DNA from: Halioglobus maricola
GTDB lineage: Bacteria; Pseudomonadota; Gammaproteobacteria; Pseudomonadales; Halieaceae
DNA: 64,000 bases
Direction: 5' to 3'
Assembly (NCBI RefSeq): GCF_009388985.1
Contig: NZ_CP036422.1
Span: forward strand, 310,001 to 374,000
Shown one piece after another: positions 50,900 through 60,736 of the stretch (position 1 is its first letter; every line of letters starts with the position of its first letter). The translations under genes and the position numbers were made by a program. A model generated the notes under the pieces. It saw nothing but the letters and a program-made list of their open reading frames with translations, ran no database searches and was not told the origin of the DNA.

Positions 50900-52396
50900 A
50901 TGAAAGCTAATCATATTGACATGATTCGGGAGATGGCGATTGAACTGGGTGCTCGTGACCCTGCCAACGCCTATCGTTTGCTAAGGGTAGCCCAGAGGTA
51001 CCGACCCGGCGGGAGTGTAATCAATAAAATGCTTTGGTCGTACTGGCGATTTTTGCTCGCTGATTGTCTACGAGACGCCGGTTCTTTTACCCTGCCAACG
51101 CTTTTGTACCTGTTCCGGACGGGGTTGACATCCTTTGCTACGCGGATTGCTGGCTACATTGGATTTTCATCTTCCGGTAGATCGACGCCATATGATATTG
51201 AATGCGTTGCTAGAGGTCTGGAGAACAGTGATCCTCAACTCGCGTATGGATTGATCAGATTAATGGCGCTTGAAGAGGCAACGCCAGGTTACTTATCAGA
51301 ATTGCAGTCTCGGCTTCATCTGCGGTTATCCGGCCATGTGTTAACAGCGCGCTCTGATGGAACCACCGAGCGCCTGAACGGCATAATTTGCGGCCTCATT
51401 TTTGCTCGAGCTATGCAACTTCCTTTCAGCTTTAGTTGGGCGACCAACGTGGGGGCTATACATAATGCGTTGTGCTCTGTGACCAACGATCTTCCGAATT
51501 TTATACATCCCAAGCTGGTCGAAAATCACTACATACCATACTCTGAAATGCAGCAATATAGGATTGCTGGTATGGATCATCTAGCCTGCGAGGCGGCTTC
51601 GGGAATCAGGCTCCGTGCTCCAGTGACCCTATCCCAGCGAGACCAGATATTGAAGGAACACCTTAATATTGTTCCCCCCACCCGCCTGCTCTCTGGCCCC
51701 GACCAGCCTTTCGGTGCGCAGCTGCTTCGAGACTTGGAGAACGTGATTCCTCTGGTACTGGACCCAGCGTATCTTGCGCTTTTCGCTGAGATGCGCGGTC
51801 GTTTTCGACGCGCTCTTGGTGTCCACTATCGAGGTGGCGATGTTATCTACGGGCAATCTCGTCATGGCGTGCTGGCCCTTGGAGATAAGTCTGCTCCGCT
51901 TCCGGTGGTGGAGTCTCTGATCCAGAGAAGTGATGAATCGACGGTAGTGATTTTCGGTACTGCGGTGGGTGACACGCTGACCGAAATGAATTATCTGCGA
52001 GATCGATATAGCAATGTTGTACTCGCCTCCGATTTTTGGCGCGAGGGGTTTGATGAAGTGATCCAGGACTCAATGATGATGGCGGCCTGCCGGCATCTTG
52101 TCGCCGCTGGCCGGACAGGTGTCGCTCATTTGGCAAAGATGCTGAATCCTGAGCTGTCTTTTCAGCCCTTTATTGGCGTGTTTACTACAGCGGAATACTA
52201 CCAAATTTGCATGGATAATCTCGATAACCCTGATTACAGTTCGCTTCAGCGTTCCTATATCAATATACAGGCGTTGGCTGTATGTAACGACAATAATGTA
52301 CCGGCCTCGGTCCGAGAGCGATTAATCTCTAACGTGTCTCGTCTCGATCCCAAAAATATGCAGCGTTGGCGGAGCACTGTGCTGAACTCTACCTAG
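50900..52396 (+). CDS. Fucosyltransferase-like (GT-B) protein
   Basis: A 498-residue protein. RRALGVHYRGGDVIYG carries the HxRxGD-type motif of alpha-1,6-fucosyltransferases and O-fucosyltransferases (GDP-binding). Residues about 150-190 (GTTERLNGIICGLIFARAM) resemble the N-terminal conserved block that follows the initiating 'RLGN' in that family, here RLNG. STVVIFGTAVGDTLTEM and MAACRHLVAAGRTGVAHLA match the C-terminal lobe. The first 140 residues are not recognised. It probably adds a deoxysugar to a surface glycan, fitting its methyltransferase neighbours. Starts at ATG 50900, without a strong ribosome site. Confidence 0.65.
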   Translation: MKANHIDMIREMAIELGARDPANAYRLLRVAQRYRPGGSVINKMLWSYWRFLLADCLRDAGSFTLPTLLYLFRTGLTSFATRIAGYIGFSSSGRSTPYDIECVARGLENSDPQLAYGLIRLMALEEATPGYLSELQSRLHLRLSGHVLTARSDGTTERLNGIICGLIFARAMQLPFSFSWATNVGAIHNALCSVTNDLPNFIHPKLVENHYIPYSEMQQYRIAGMDHLACEAASGIRLRAPVTLSQRDQILKEHLNIVPPTRLLSGPDQPFGAQLLRDLENVIPLVLDPAYLALFAEMRGRFRRALGVHYRGGDVIYGQSRHGVLALGDKSAPLPVVESLIQRSDESTVVIFGTAVGDTLTEMNYLRDRYSNVVLASDFWREGFDEVIQDSMMMAACRHLVAAGRTGVAHLAKMLNPELSFQPFIGVFTTAEYYQICMDNLDNPDYSSLQRSYINIQALAVCNDNNVPASVRERLISNVSRLDPKNMQRWRSTVLNST

Positions 52397-52502
52397 CGAA
52401 TTGCTTCAATGGGCAAATGAAAAGTTTTAGCTAAACTGGATATAGATTGCATCCTCGAGAAATTGCCACGAACGCTGGCCCGAACAGGCACCATGGATTA
52501 CA

Positions 52503-53579
52503 TTGACATCCTGTCCCATCGGAAACGCAGGTTTACCCATCGACCAGAACTATAATATCGAGCGAGCACCAACGCCGCTGCCGGCCACTTTGAGAGCTGA
52601 GATTGAAGCCCTTTGGACTAGCGAGGGCGTGCGGATTATCGATACGGAGCAGCGCCTCGCGCAAGTGGGCTTCATTGCGCGTAGCGCAGAGGGCGAGGTG
52701 GTCGGCGTGTGCTCGAGTAACATCGAGAAGGGTATCTACAACGGTTTGCTCTTTCACGCTATGCGGGTATTGGTCGCCAACGAGCATCGGCAGAATTTTC
52801 TCGCTTTTGATTTGTTGGCCCACCTTACAGAGCTGCATTTTGAAGAGTTCAAGGCAGACCCGCAGTCAGGGCCTGTCGGTGTGAAGGTGGTTATTCAGAC
52901 ACCGATCGTAGCCGAGAGGGGTGCTATTCGCTGTGCGCGGACGATACAATTTCCGGTTAATAACGCCCCATGGACGTTTTTGCTTTCTGGCTTTGCTCCG
53001 GGTAACCAGCCTGAATATTGTTGCTACTTCCCCCGTGACGATGAGGCCTCTTTGGCGGCTCAAAATAGATGGACTAGCGATTCTGCGCCACGTGTTGAGC
53101 ATGTGACAGTAAAGTTGTTGCATGAAGGTGGCCCAATTGCAGAGCGAGAACAAGTACTCGGACTTTTGCAAACGCTATCGCCACGCAGTGCTGTTGCGGG
53201 TGCTCAGGCAGAGCTGGCAGGAAGGGCGATATACACCTTATATTTGGCTGACCAGCTTATAGCGCTGTGCGAGCTGGTACCGAGAGACTTGCCCGAGATT
53301 AATGGCCTCCTTGTCGGCTTGTATACCCATACACTTACTGATTTGGGAAAGTTGGACGTAGCGGCCTGCTTTGCACGTGGGATATATGAACAGCTCGAAG
53401 CGAATACCGGCACGATCCCATTCGGCGCTGTAGGACTGTTTATGGTGTATGCCAGCCGAACAGCGCTTCCGCCGGTCTGCCCGGTCACCGGTTTTCACCT
53501 CCATGGTGTGGATGGGCAGGGCAAAGAGCTACGTGTGAGATTCTTTGATGAGATTAAGGTAGAAGTGCCGCGCAGCTGA
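52503..53579 (+). CDS. Two-domain GNAT-like protein, paralog 1
   Basis: A product of about 358 residues. Domain 1 (about 25-150) has a GNAT-like layout: LRAEIEALWTSEGV, ARSAEGEVVGVCSSNIEKG and FHAMRVLVANEHRQNFLAFD, where the last block holds the acyl-CoA pyrophosphate loop in true GNATs. Domain 2 (about 210-330) repeats it weakly. The neighbour at 53642 shares the same plan and gene order, so they are paralogs. TTG 52503 is the first usable start and has little ribosome site support; the real start is uncertain. Acyl transfer to an amino sugar is a guess. Confidence 0.6.
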   Translation: MTSCPIGNAGLPIDQNYNIERAPTPLPATLRAEIEALWTSEGVRIIDTEQRLAQVGFIARSAEGEVVGVCSSNIEKGIYNGLLFHAMRVLVANEHRQNFLAFDLLAHLTELHFEEFKADPQSGPVGVKVVIQTPIVAERGAIRCARTIQFPVNNAPWTFLLSGFAPGNQPEYCCYFPRDDEASLAAQNRWTSDSAPRVEHVTVKLLHEGGPIAEREQVLGLLQTLSPRSAVAGAQAELAGRAIYTLYLADQLIALCELVPRDLPEINGLLVGLYTHTLTDLGKLDVAACFARGIYEQLEANTGTIPFGAVGLFMVYASRTALPPVCPVTGFHLHGVDGQGKELRVRFFDEIKVEVPRS

Positions 53580-53641
53580 GAGTTGCGGGTGATAATGGCC
53601 GGGCCTTGGCCCAGGTTCAGGAAAATGACAGGAAGACCTAG

Positions 53642-54691
53642 ATGAGTGAAAGCGCCGTGCGCCTTGAGAATGTAGTCCATCCCCTTGCTCCCTCGGTACA
53701 GGAGCAAGTGCTCTCGCTGTGGGAAAAGGAAAAAGTAAAAATTGAGGATAAAGACGAGCGCCTGCGGGAGATCGTTCTCCTTGCGTGGGACGGCGACGAA
53801 CTGCTGGGTATAGCGTCGCTTGGCATCTATCGCCATCCAGGCATCGAACAGTCGCTCTTCACTTTGCGGGCACTGGTACGCGCGGAATCACGACAGCAAG
53901 GGCTCTCATATCAAATGTACCAGGCTGCTGTGGAGAGGGTAGAAGAGCGATTTGACGCGGGTGAAGATATTCGCGGAATCGGCGTTTATGTCGAGGTTGA
54001 GGCCGCCCTCATTGCGGATTTGGCCGAAGCGCGCTGTACATTCGCACATACACACTCGGTGCAGGCGCGGAAAGTACAGTTTAACCTGGTCGGAATTTCA
54101 AAGGCGGGTCGCCCGCAATATATTTACTATTTCGAGAATGCCTCGCTATTTTCAGATGGCCCGGTCTTAGAGGAAAAAATGGACAAACTCGCAGCGGACG
54201 CTGATCTCGAGTTGCGGTTTTGTTGGCAAGCGCTAAGCCCTGCAGAGCAGCAGCAGATCATAGGCATGTGGATGTCGTACGGGGTGGTCGGTGACCGTGA
54301 AAGCTGCATGCAGCGCCTGCCTCAGGTAGCTGCCATTGCTCTTGAAGAGGGCGAAATCGTCGGGATTTCCAGTGTGTTCCAAACGACCTATGATGAGGCC
54401 AAGGCCACCTTTTTGGGCTTTCGCAGTTTCGTTAGCCCCAACGCGAAGAGTTCATTCATCGCGACCAAGTTGTTGAATCTGGTCTACGACGAATTCAACA
54501 AGTCATATCGGGATGACAACGCCCTCCAGGGCATTCACGGTGTTGCTTATGTTCTGCAAAATGACGGACTGAACAAAAATGTTCGTATGGCGCGTGGCCC
54601 CGATGTGGGGTCATGTTTGATAGGCTATTTAGATAAGTTGCAGCTGCGTACAAAGTACTTTGATGGAGCATCTGTCAAATTGGGGGGTTAG
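53642..54691 (+). CDS. Two-domain GNAT-like protein, paralog 2
   Basis: A 349-residue protein from ATG 53642 with AGGAAG 7 bases upstream. Domain 1: EQVLSLWEKEKVKIEDKDER, LLAWDGDELLGIASLGI, TLRALVRAESRQQGLSYQ. Domain 2: QQIIGMWMSYGVVGDRESC, IALEEGEIVGISSVFQTT, GFRSFVSPNAKSSFIATK. The two domains share W...V...D.E.RL and EGExVGISS-like steps, so each protein is an internal duplication. Its C-terminus overlaps the end of the convergent TIGR03032-like gene by four bases. Function unknown. Confidence 0.62.
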   Translation: MSESAVRLENVVHPLAPSVQEQVLSLWEKEKVKIEDKDERLREIVLLAWDGDELLGIASLGIYRHPGIEQSLFTLRALVRAESRQQGLSYQMYQAAVERVEERFDAGEDIRGIGVYVEVEAALIADLAEARCTFAHTHSVQARKVQFNLVGISKAGRPQYIYYFENASLFSDGPVLEEKMDKLAADADLELRFCWQALSPAEQQQIIGMWMSYGVVGDRESCMQRLPQVAAIALEEGEIVGISSVFQTTYDEAKATFLGFRSFVSPNAKSSFIATKLLNLVYDEFNKSYRDDNALQGIHGVAYVLQNDGLNKNVRMARGPDVGSCLIGYLDKLQLRTKYFDGASVKLGG

Positions 54692-56142
54692 CCTTTGCCG
54701 GCGGAAGTGCGCGCTTCGGCCAGCAATTTTGCCGCTGCTTCGAAGTTGGGTTGAATCTCGATTGACCGGCTGAGATAGTCGACGGCCGCTGCGCTGTTGC
54801 CATTGTCCAGCTCAAGACGGCCAAGAGTGAAAAGGGCTTCGGCATGCCCCGCCTCGCGTTGCAGTACATCTAACATGACTGCCTTGGCACGAGCCTTGTC
54901 GTCAGCCTTGAAATGCGCCAAACCCAGGTTGTATCTGGCAGGGAGGTAGTTGGCATCGGATTCCAGCGCCTGTTCGTAACACGCGATAGCCTCTTCGACC
55001 TCGCCCTTGTTCAGGTGCCCATTGCCTGCTTCGAAGAAATTCTCTGTAGATTTCCAATCGGGGTCGGGAGCGGCCACGTTGTTCACCAATTCATCGGGAA
55101 TGACGAAAGTGCTGAAAGCAAGCTTTTCATTCTCGGTAGCTATATCGGGGAAGGACTCCTGCAGAACGTTTACGGCGAAGATTTCCTGCACGCCTCCCGT
55201 GAACTTCAGGAAGGCTACAGTTTCGCCGTTGCGCACGTCGATTACCCAGACACCGCTATCACGGACAGGTTGGCTGCGGGTTATTTCCAGGTCTGAAAAT
55301 ACGGCGGTCTCTCTCACCTGGGAGATGCCCACGAAGGCGTAAGGCCCGAAGAAATCGATACCGCGGGTGAACCCTGGCAGGGTGACTCGCAGCGCGTCTT
55401 CACCGGTTTCGGGATCGAAAGCAACTACGCTGCCTTTGCCGGACTCCAGGTACCATAGTTTCTGGGCGTACCATCGCGGAGAGTGCGGCATGGAGAGAGA
55501 GTCTCTGACGATACCGTCGGTCTTAATGTCGATGATCACCCCGCCGTTGGTCTTATCTTTGCGCCATCCACCAGGTTCGTCAGAGGTCCCTAGCGCCGAA
55601 ACGTAACGCACCTGATTGTCGCGCACCGCGAGCCCATTTAGGTGGCAGCGGTCGCGGGGGTCGTAAGCGCTGATGAAGGGCGGCCGCCAGATCGGTTCAA
55701 AATTGTAGTCCTGATTTACTCGGCAGAGGCAGGAAAAGCGCGTGTTAACAAAAACGATATCTTTGCCGAGCAGCGCCATCTCATGAATGTCAATATCACC
55801 AGTGACATGTGATGTGCGAGGGACATAGCAGGCGGTGTGGCGGCCCAGTGGCTCGAGCTTTGGTGCCGCCGATGGCACATTGCGTAAATCGTAGATTTGT
55901 CCCAGTGCACCCAGCACGATACGGTTCTTCGCTACGGCGAGCCCCATGGGCTTGCGGAAGGCTCTGAAATGGGTGTTGGTAACCCCATTGTCCTCGCGGG
56001 CAATAATTACTTTGCCCGCCTGGTAAGTCGTGATGAGGATCGAGATACCATTTTTCGCCAGTAACTCGGTAAAACTGCGCGTGTGTACGCTTTCGAGATA
56101 GTCCTCCCGCGGCCCGGAGGCCGCGGCGGGCGAATCACTCAT
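54688..56142 (-). CDS. TIGR03032-family protein with C-terminal TPR repeats
   Basis: A 484-residue protein. Residues about 15-330 match the TIGR03032/DUF4915 propeller-like domain: FTELLAKNGISILITTYQAG, HTACYVPRTSHVTGDIDIHE, FVNTRFSCLCRVNQDYNFEP, RDRCHLNGLAVRDNQVRYV and GGWRKDKTNGGVIIDI. Residues about 370-475 are TPRs (AIACYEQALESDANYLPARY, AVDYLSRSIEIQPNF). The family often sits beside large surface proteins and glycosyltransferases; here it follows the big beta-helix gene by 11 bases in one operon. Its role is not established; it may handle secretion or glycan attachment of the neighbour. Confidence 0.84.
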   Translation of the reverse strand: MSDSPAAASGPREDYLESVHTRSFTELLAKNGISILITTYQAGKVIIAREDNGVTNTHFRAFRKPMGLAVAKNRIVLGALGQIYDLRNVPSAAPKLEPLGRHTACYVPRTSHVTGDIDIHEMALLGKDIVFVNTRFSCLCRVNQDYNFEPIWRPPFISAYDPRDRCHLNGLAVRDNQVRYVSALGTSDEPGGWRKDKTNGGVIIDIKTDGIVRDSLSMPHSPRWYAQKLWYLESGKGSVVAFDPETGEDALRVTLPGFTRGIDFFGPYAFVGISQVRETAVFSDLEITRSQPVRDSGVWVIDVRNGETVAFLKFTGGVQEIFAVNVLQESFPDIATENEKLAFSTFVIPDELVNNVAAPDPDWKSTENFFEAGNGHLNKGEVEEAIACYEQALESDANYLPARYNLGLAHFKADDKARAKAVMLDVLQREAGHAEALFTLGRLELDNGNSAAAVDYLSRSIEIQPNFEAAAKLLAEARTSAGKG

Positions 56143-56153
56143 ATTGGAACCGC

Positions 56154-59100
56154 TTACTGAGTGCGTTTCTTTCTGCGTGATCGTATACCCCGCAACCCAA
56201 CCATGCCCATGACACCGGTGAGGAAGGTGTAGAGTATGGCTGGCATCACGGGCACCGGCACGGGCGGTTCGACCGCATCGGCAGTTGGAGCCGCTGCAGG
56301 GGTGCTTTCCGCGATGTAGATAGGATCGACAATGTCGGGGTCTGAACCATTGCAGTCGAATGGGCCGTCTGGTTCCAACTCGAAGGTAAAGATCACGCGG
56401 TCAGCACCGAAGGGCTCGGGGCTGTCGTCCAGCACTTCCCAGCCATCGTCTGGGTCAGCGGGTGCTGCCGGGTTACAGATTTGCTTCACGAGGCGAAGAT
56501 CATTCGGGCTTGCCGGTGCGATCAGTGACAGTTCGACGGCGTCAGTATCATCACCTGTCTCTACCACAAAGCTTACGCCGCCGAGAGAAAGGTCGTAGCC
56601 GCCTGCTGTCATGCCAGCTGTAGGCGTGACGTCGCTTAGATCGTATTCGCTGTCATTCACCAGGAGCGTGAGTGGGCCGGCCGTATCGTGCGTGAAGCTC
56701 GCAACATGGGCCTGGTCTACGTCGGGGAAGCCATCGCTGTTGCCGTCTCCGTCCGGTAACACGATGCCATAGGGAGCAGGGTAGCTATCGAGCCCCGCCA
56801 AAATATCGGGGTCGGTGCCAGCGGCGCTGAGCTCTGCATCGTCGACCAGGCCATCGCCATCTCGTTCTGCCATGTGCTCATATGCACCGAGGTCCGGGCA
56901 ATCGTCACGAGGGTAGCCTCGCTGGTCCTCATCAAAGATATCTGGGGATAGACAGCCGCCATCAGTGTCTATCGCACGGCTCCCTGGCAGCAGCGAAATC
57001 GTTGCTGTCTCGGCAGCAAACCCGGGCTCAAAGTATTTACCACCATCGTCATCGTTGCCTGCCACGACGTCGGAGCCATTAAATTGAAGCGCGCCCAGGA
57101 AAGCGGGGTCTGCCAATTCCGGCGCAAGGAACCCAGCGAGAGGGGAGTCGTCACCGTGGAATACTGACGTCGATGAGACGTCCGGGTCAGATGTTGGATA
57201 GTACACATCCTTGTCACCCTGGGAGATATCACCACTGATAATGGAATTGTAAAGCGGGTAGCCCGAGGAATTCTTGTCGAGGAAGACTTGGCCACCACTT
57301 GGCGTGCCCTCATAGGAGCCGGTGTTCCCTGCGATAGTGGAATGGATAATACCGCCTTCCTCGCCTTCGCCTCTGAGGTAGAGGCCCGCGCCAAGAACGG
57401 CGCCTGATTCGCCGCCCCCGCCACTTAGCGAGATACTGTTACTGGCTACTGTGGTGTTTGCAATTTGGGGAACATCGTCATATTTGCCGATGAATGAAGC
57501 TGAGACACCGCCACCTTTGACCTCTGAGGCGCTAGCAGAAGAGGTAACGTCAATGCTATTGCCTGAAATCTCGGAGGCCTCGATCGCCAGAGCCAGTTCT
57601 CCGCCATCGCCTGAGGCATCTGTCGAGATACCGAGGCCGCCGCCAAAGGCCTCTATAACGATGCCGTCTCCGCCCGAGACCGTCACCGAATTATCACTGA
57701 TCTTGGAATACTTCCAACTCGAAAAGGCGCCGCCGAACTCAAGAATGGGTATTTGGGCTGAGCCTCCGCCACCAACGTATACGCCGCCTTCACCGCCTTC
57801 GCCTGACCCTGCATCAACCAGCACCTGGTTGCCCGTGATTTGGGCACTGCTGCCGATGACCACGCTGTATTTGGCATCGGAGAAGGTGCCGCCGCCGCCG
57901 ACAAGGGCGTAAACGTCACCGCTTGAGACACTTACGTCTACCGTGTTGTCCGCGATGCCTCCAGGCGAGGTAAAGATCGCGTCCGAAAGGGGTAGGCCAT
58001 ACTTTTCCTCAGGTTCCTCGTCGGAAATAATGGCGTATTCGGGCTTCTTGCCATTAATGAACTGGAACGCGGCGTTGAGGCCGCCACCGCCAACGCTGCC
58101 AGTGAGTGCTGATCCGCCGACGACGTCCACCTCGTTGCCGCTGTTACCGGAGTAGATGCCTAAATATTTGCCGTACTGTAGCTCTGTCGGTAGGAATGAT
58201 GGTGTGTCCAGTAACGCCGTGCCGACGGCAATACCGCCGCCAGTGGCAGAGATTTCTTCTTGAGTGGCGTCGACGCTAATGCTATTGCCGGTAATCGTAG
58301 ATAGCATCGAAATTACTTGTGTAGCGGTGTCGTAGAGGAAGTCTTCGCTGAAGTCCTCTTCCTCTTCCTCATCCCCTTCGCTTTCAAGTATCAACCCCCT
58401 CTCGGAGTCGAATAGATTGACTGAGCCGATCCCGCCGCCAGCAACGACGTCGCGAGCATTCTCGCCAGTTTCAGCGGCATCCAGTTCAACTGTAATCATA
58501 TTGCCGGTAACGGTGCTTGTTCCCACCATTACTGTGTTGCCACATGTGGAGAGTGGCCCACCAAAGTCGCAACTTAATCCTTCCTCGGGCAAATTGAGTC
58601 CGTCCCAGAAGTCAGATATGCCGTAGAGAATATCACTATTGAGTGCACCCACACCGGCACCCACAGCGATATCGTGCTCTTCTGCCCCGGAACCTGTCAT
58701 GGTGATTTGATTGTCACTGACATCGGAGTATTTCAGGGAAAGGAATTGACCAGTACTTATCCCCGGCGTGCCGATAAACACACCGCCGCCGGAAGCCAGG
58801 GAATACTTGGCGGGATCCTCCTCCGCGGTTAGTGAAACCGTTGCCGAATTGCCAGTGATGGCAGAACCGACGATCGAGTTGCATTGTATTGAGCTGCCTG
58901 GTCCAGGCCCAGGTCCACTGCAGTCGCGGGCAAGCACAGACTCGGACTGCTCGAAATCTGATTTCAGAATCGCCAGGCCGCCGCCTAGAGCCGCATACTT
59001 GGAATCCTCGCCCTCAATGACGGTGTCTGTGATTTGGGCAGAATTGCCTGAGATCGTGCTCGTTATGATGTCTACGCCGTCAGGGTTGCCGTCCAGGGCT

Positions 59101-59822
59101 GCAGCTTCTGCCGCGAAGCCTTCAGAAACGCTGTCGGTGAAGAACGTTTGTGCATGGTCGGAGGTCAAGCAGTTCTGGCCGTAATCACTCCCTGATGGAT
59201 GCATGTTAGCGATGCCGTTGACTGCTGCGCCTCCGCCGAAGGCGTAGTGGCCCGGAGAGCCTTCGTTTGCTCTTCCCATTACCACGTTGTCGGTTAAGCT
59301 AGTGCCTTGCAGGCAGAGCTCGCCGGCTTCTACTGCGACACCGCCGCCCACCCCTGAGGCAGTGTTGCCTGTGATGACACTCTTATCTAAAACGAGAGCA
59401 TGGTTCTGTGCGGATATCGCGCCGCCGATGCCGGAGTGGTCGGCACCACTGAATTCGAGGCCGCTGACGATGAAGGGAATTGGAGTGCCGCTGTCGTTGG
59501 TAAGAGACAGTAGCCGGTAGCCGTCACTGCTGGGCTGGATCGTGACCTGGGGCTGGCCGCCTGTATCCACCGGGGCTGAAAGTATCAACGCCTTATTGCT
59601 AGCGAGCAGTGAACTGTCTAGGCTGATGGTGCTGATCGAAGTCACGTCTATGGTGATGGTGTCACCCGAAGCCGCGTTTTCGATAGCATGGCGCAGGGTG
59701 CCGGGATCAGTGGTATCGGCACTGTCGGTAACGGTGAAAGTGGCCGCTGAGGCGTCCATTGCAAGAGCCATCGAGGCATTGGCGACAGCGAGAGTCAGTA
59801 GTGCTTTTTTGTTAGTGCGCAC
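56154..59822 (-). CDS. Large beta-helix surface protein with C-terminal sorting tail
   Basis: A 1222-residue protein with signal peptide LAVANASMALAMDASA and GTG start 59822 (AAAGGA 9 bases upstream). From residue 30 (FTVTDSADTTDPGTLRHAI) a right-handed beta-helix runs to about 960 as a 'choice-of-anchor Q' protein, with recurrent ITGNS/ISGNS turns and KYS loops. A strongly acidic run (ESEGDEEEEEDFSEDF) interrupts it. A later segment (YGIVLPDGDGNSDGFPDVDQ) resembles a 'choice-of-anchor U' domain. The end has PVPVPVMP, a hydrophobic helix (AILYTFLTGVMGMVG) and GIRSRRKKR: a sorting signal like those at 21000, 32440 and 35998. Expected at the cell surface as an adhesin. Confidence 0.85.
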   Translation of the reverse strand: MRTNKKALLTLAVANASMALAMDASAATFTVTDSADTTDPGTLRHAIENAASGDTITIDVTSISTISLDSSLLASNKALILSAPVDTGGQPQVTIQPSSDGYRLLSLTNDSGTPIPFIVSGLEFSGADHSGIGGAISAQNHALVLDKSVITGNTASGVGGGVAVEAGELCLQGTSLTDNVVMGRANEGSPGHYAFGGGAAVNGIANMHPSGSDYGQNCLTSDHAQTFFTDSVSEGFAAEAAALDGNPDGVDIITSTISGNSAQITDTVIEGEDSKYAALGGGLAILKSDFEQSESVLARDCSGPGPGPGSSIQCNSIVGSAITGNSATVSLTAEEDPAKYSLASGGGVFIGTPGISTGQFLSLKYSDVSDNQITMTGSGAEEHDIAVGAGVGALNSDILYGISDFWDGLNLPEEGLSCDFGGPLSTCGNTVMVGTSTVTGNMITVELDAAETGENARDVVAGGGIGSVNLFDSERGLILESEGDEEEEEDFSEDFLYDTATQVISMLSTITGNSISVDATQEEISATGGGIAVGTALLDTPSFLPTELQYGKYLGIYSGNSGNEVDVVGGSALTGSVGGGGLNAAFQFINGKKPEYAIISDEEPEEKYGLPLSDAIFTSPGGIADNTVDVSVSSGDVYALVGGGGTFSDAKYSVVIGSSAQITGNQVLVDAGSGEGGEGGVYVGGGGSAQIPILEFGGAFSSWKYSKISDNSVTVSGGDGIVIEAFGGGLGISTDASGDGGELALAIEASEISGNSIDVTSSASASEVKGGGVSASFIGKYDDVPQIANTTVASNSISLSGGGGESGAVLGAGLYLRGEGEEGGIIHSTIAGNTGSYEGTPSGGQVFLDKNSSGYPLYNSIISGDISQGDKDVYYPTSDPDVSSTSVFHGDDSPLAGFLAPELADPAFLGALQFNGSDVVAGNDDDGGKYFEPGFAAETATISLLPGSRAIDTDGGCLSPDIFDEDQRGYPRDDCPDLGAYEHMAERDGDGLVDDAELSAAGTDPDILAGLDSYPAPYGIVLPDGDGNSDGFPDVDQAHVASFTHDTAGPLTLLVNDSEYDLSDVTPTAGMTAGGYDLSLGGVSFVVETGDDTDAVELSLIAPASPNDLRLVKQICNPAAPADPDDGWEVLDDSPEPFGADRVIFTFELEPDGPFDCNGSDPDIVDPIYIAESTPAAAPTADAVEPPVPVPVMPAILYTFLTGVMGMVGLRGIRSRRKKRTQ

Positions 59823-59933
59823 GCAGGTCTATCCTTTGATCAAGGTGTTATCTCCTTATACTAGATGCTCTTCGCGCCACTTGGTAGCGGATTGTTGGTG
59901 AAATTTAGTCTCTGCAATGGTAATTTTTGGCGC

Positions 59934-60524
59934 ATGTCTAATGCGAAAAGATCAACAACTGTCCTGTCATGCCTGTCGGTACTAGCGCTCGGTGCGGCGG
60001 TGGCCTTCTATTATTACCTGCCAGGCGATACCCCCGATGGGTCGCAGGCCGCTGCTGCCGGGGCTTTGCAAGGTGCTGAGGCAGACATGAAGGCGTCAGC
60101 GAGTCGCAGCGATAAGTTCTCTAGGTGGCCTGCTGCGGGTGAGCGTGAGCCCGCCAACACCGCTACCCAGTCCACGCGGGAAGAAGCTCGCGAAATCGCC
60201 CAAATGAGACGTGCGTCACGAATTGAGGCCTACAATGCCAAGCCTGCTGATGAGCGAGCACGGATCGTGGCTGAGCGCTGGGAACTGACGGCTGAGCAAG
60301 AGGCAGAGCTGACCGGGATCCTGGCCCGCTACAGTGAGCAGATTGCAGCGCTCGGTGACGCTGGCCTGGAGGGCTCCGACTTGGCGCGAGCCCAGAATCA
60401 ACTGCAGAGCCGGCAAATGAATGAAATTGGGCCGATCATCTCCGATAGCCCAAGAATGAAGCGGTCAAAGCAGAGGTTTATGGATGCCGCGGCCGCCCGT
60501 GGCGGGACGCTCGTTACTGATTAA
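59934..60524 (+). CDS. Membrane-anchored protein with heptad-rich helices, unknown function
   Basis: A 196-residue protein from ATG 59934 (an in-frame ATG at 59865 adds 23 unlikely residues). Residues 10-30 (VLSCLSVLALGAAVAFYYYL) form one membrane segment. The rest is helical and charged (IAQMRRASRIEAYNAKPADE, WELTAEQEAELTGILARYSE), typical of a periplasmic helical domain. No family was recognised. Divergent from the large beta-helix gene, with 111 bases between starts, so shared control is possible. Confidence 0.6.
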   Translation: MSNAKRSTTVLSCLSVLALGAAVAFYYYLPGDTPDGSQAAAAGALQGAEADMKASASRSDKFSRWPAAGEREPANTATQSTREEAREIAQMRRASRIEAYNAKPADERARIVAERWELTAEQEAELTGILARYSEQIAALGDAGLEGSDLARAQNQLQSRQMNEIGPIISDSPRMKRSKQRFMDAAAARGGTLVTD

Positions 60525-60580
60525 ATGTCTCGTTCGCTCTCCGGTATGGTTGTCAGCCAGATGAGCAGGCGCAGGAACCC

Positions 60581-60736
60581 ATGAATTCTGTCGCGTCATT
60601 GATCGCATCGCTGGTGATCACTGCCAGTTTTGGCGTTGCCATCGCGCGTCGCAAACCCGTTGTGATCGAGGCGGCAGCTGCACCCTGGCTCAAGGCCTCT
60701 TTGTCGGGGCTGCAAGGGTTTAATCGGTCTGCTTAG
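60581..60736 (+). CDS. Candidate 51-residue membrane-associated small protein
   Basis: ATG 60581 has AGGA five bases upstream and encodes MNSVASLIASLVITASFGVA followed by IARRKPVV and an alanine/leucine-rich end. The first 21 residues could be a signal or membrane segment followed by a positive stop. It ends four bases into the convergent SnoaL-like gene. No family is recognised; support is the ribosome site and composition only. Confidence 0.3.
   Translation: MNSVASLIASLVITASFGVAIARRKPVVIEAAAAPWLKASLSGLQGFNRSA

Noticed and set aside
56717..59520. Many long open frames on the plus strand and other frames within the large beta-helix gene
   Set aside because: They are antisense to a clear 1222-residue protein, are low in complexity, and lack ribosome sites.
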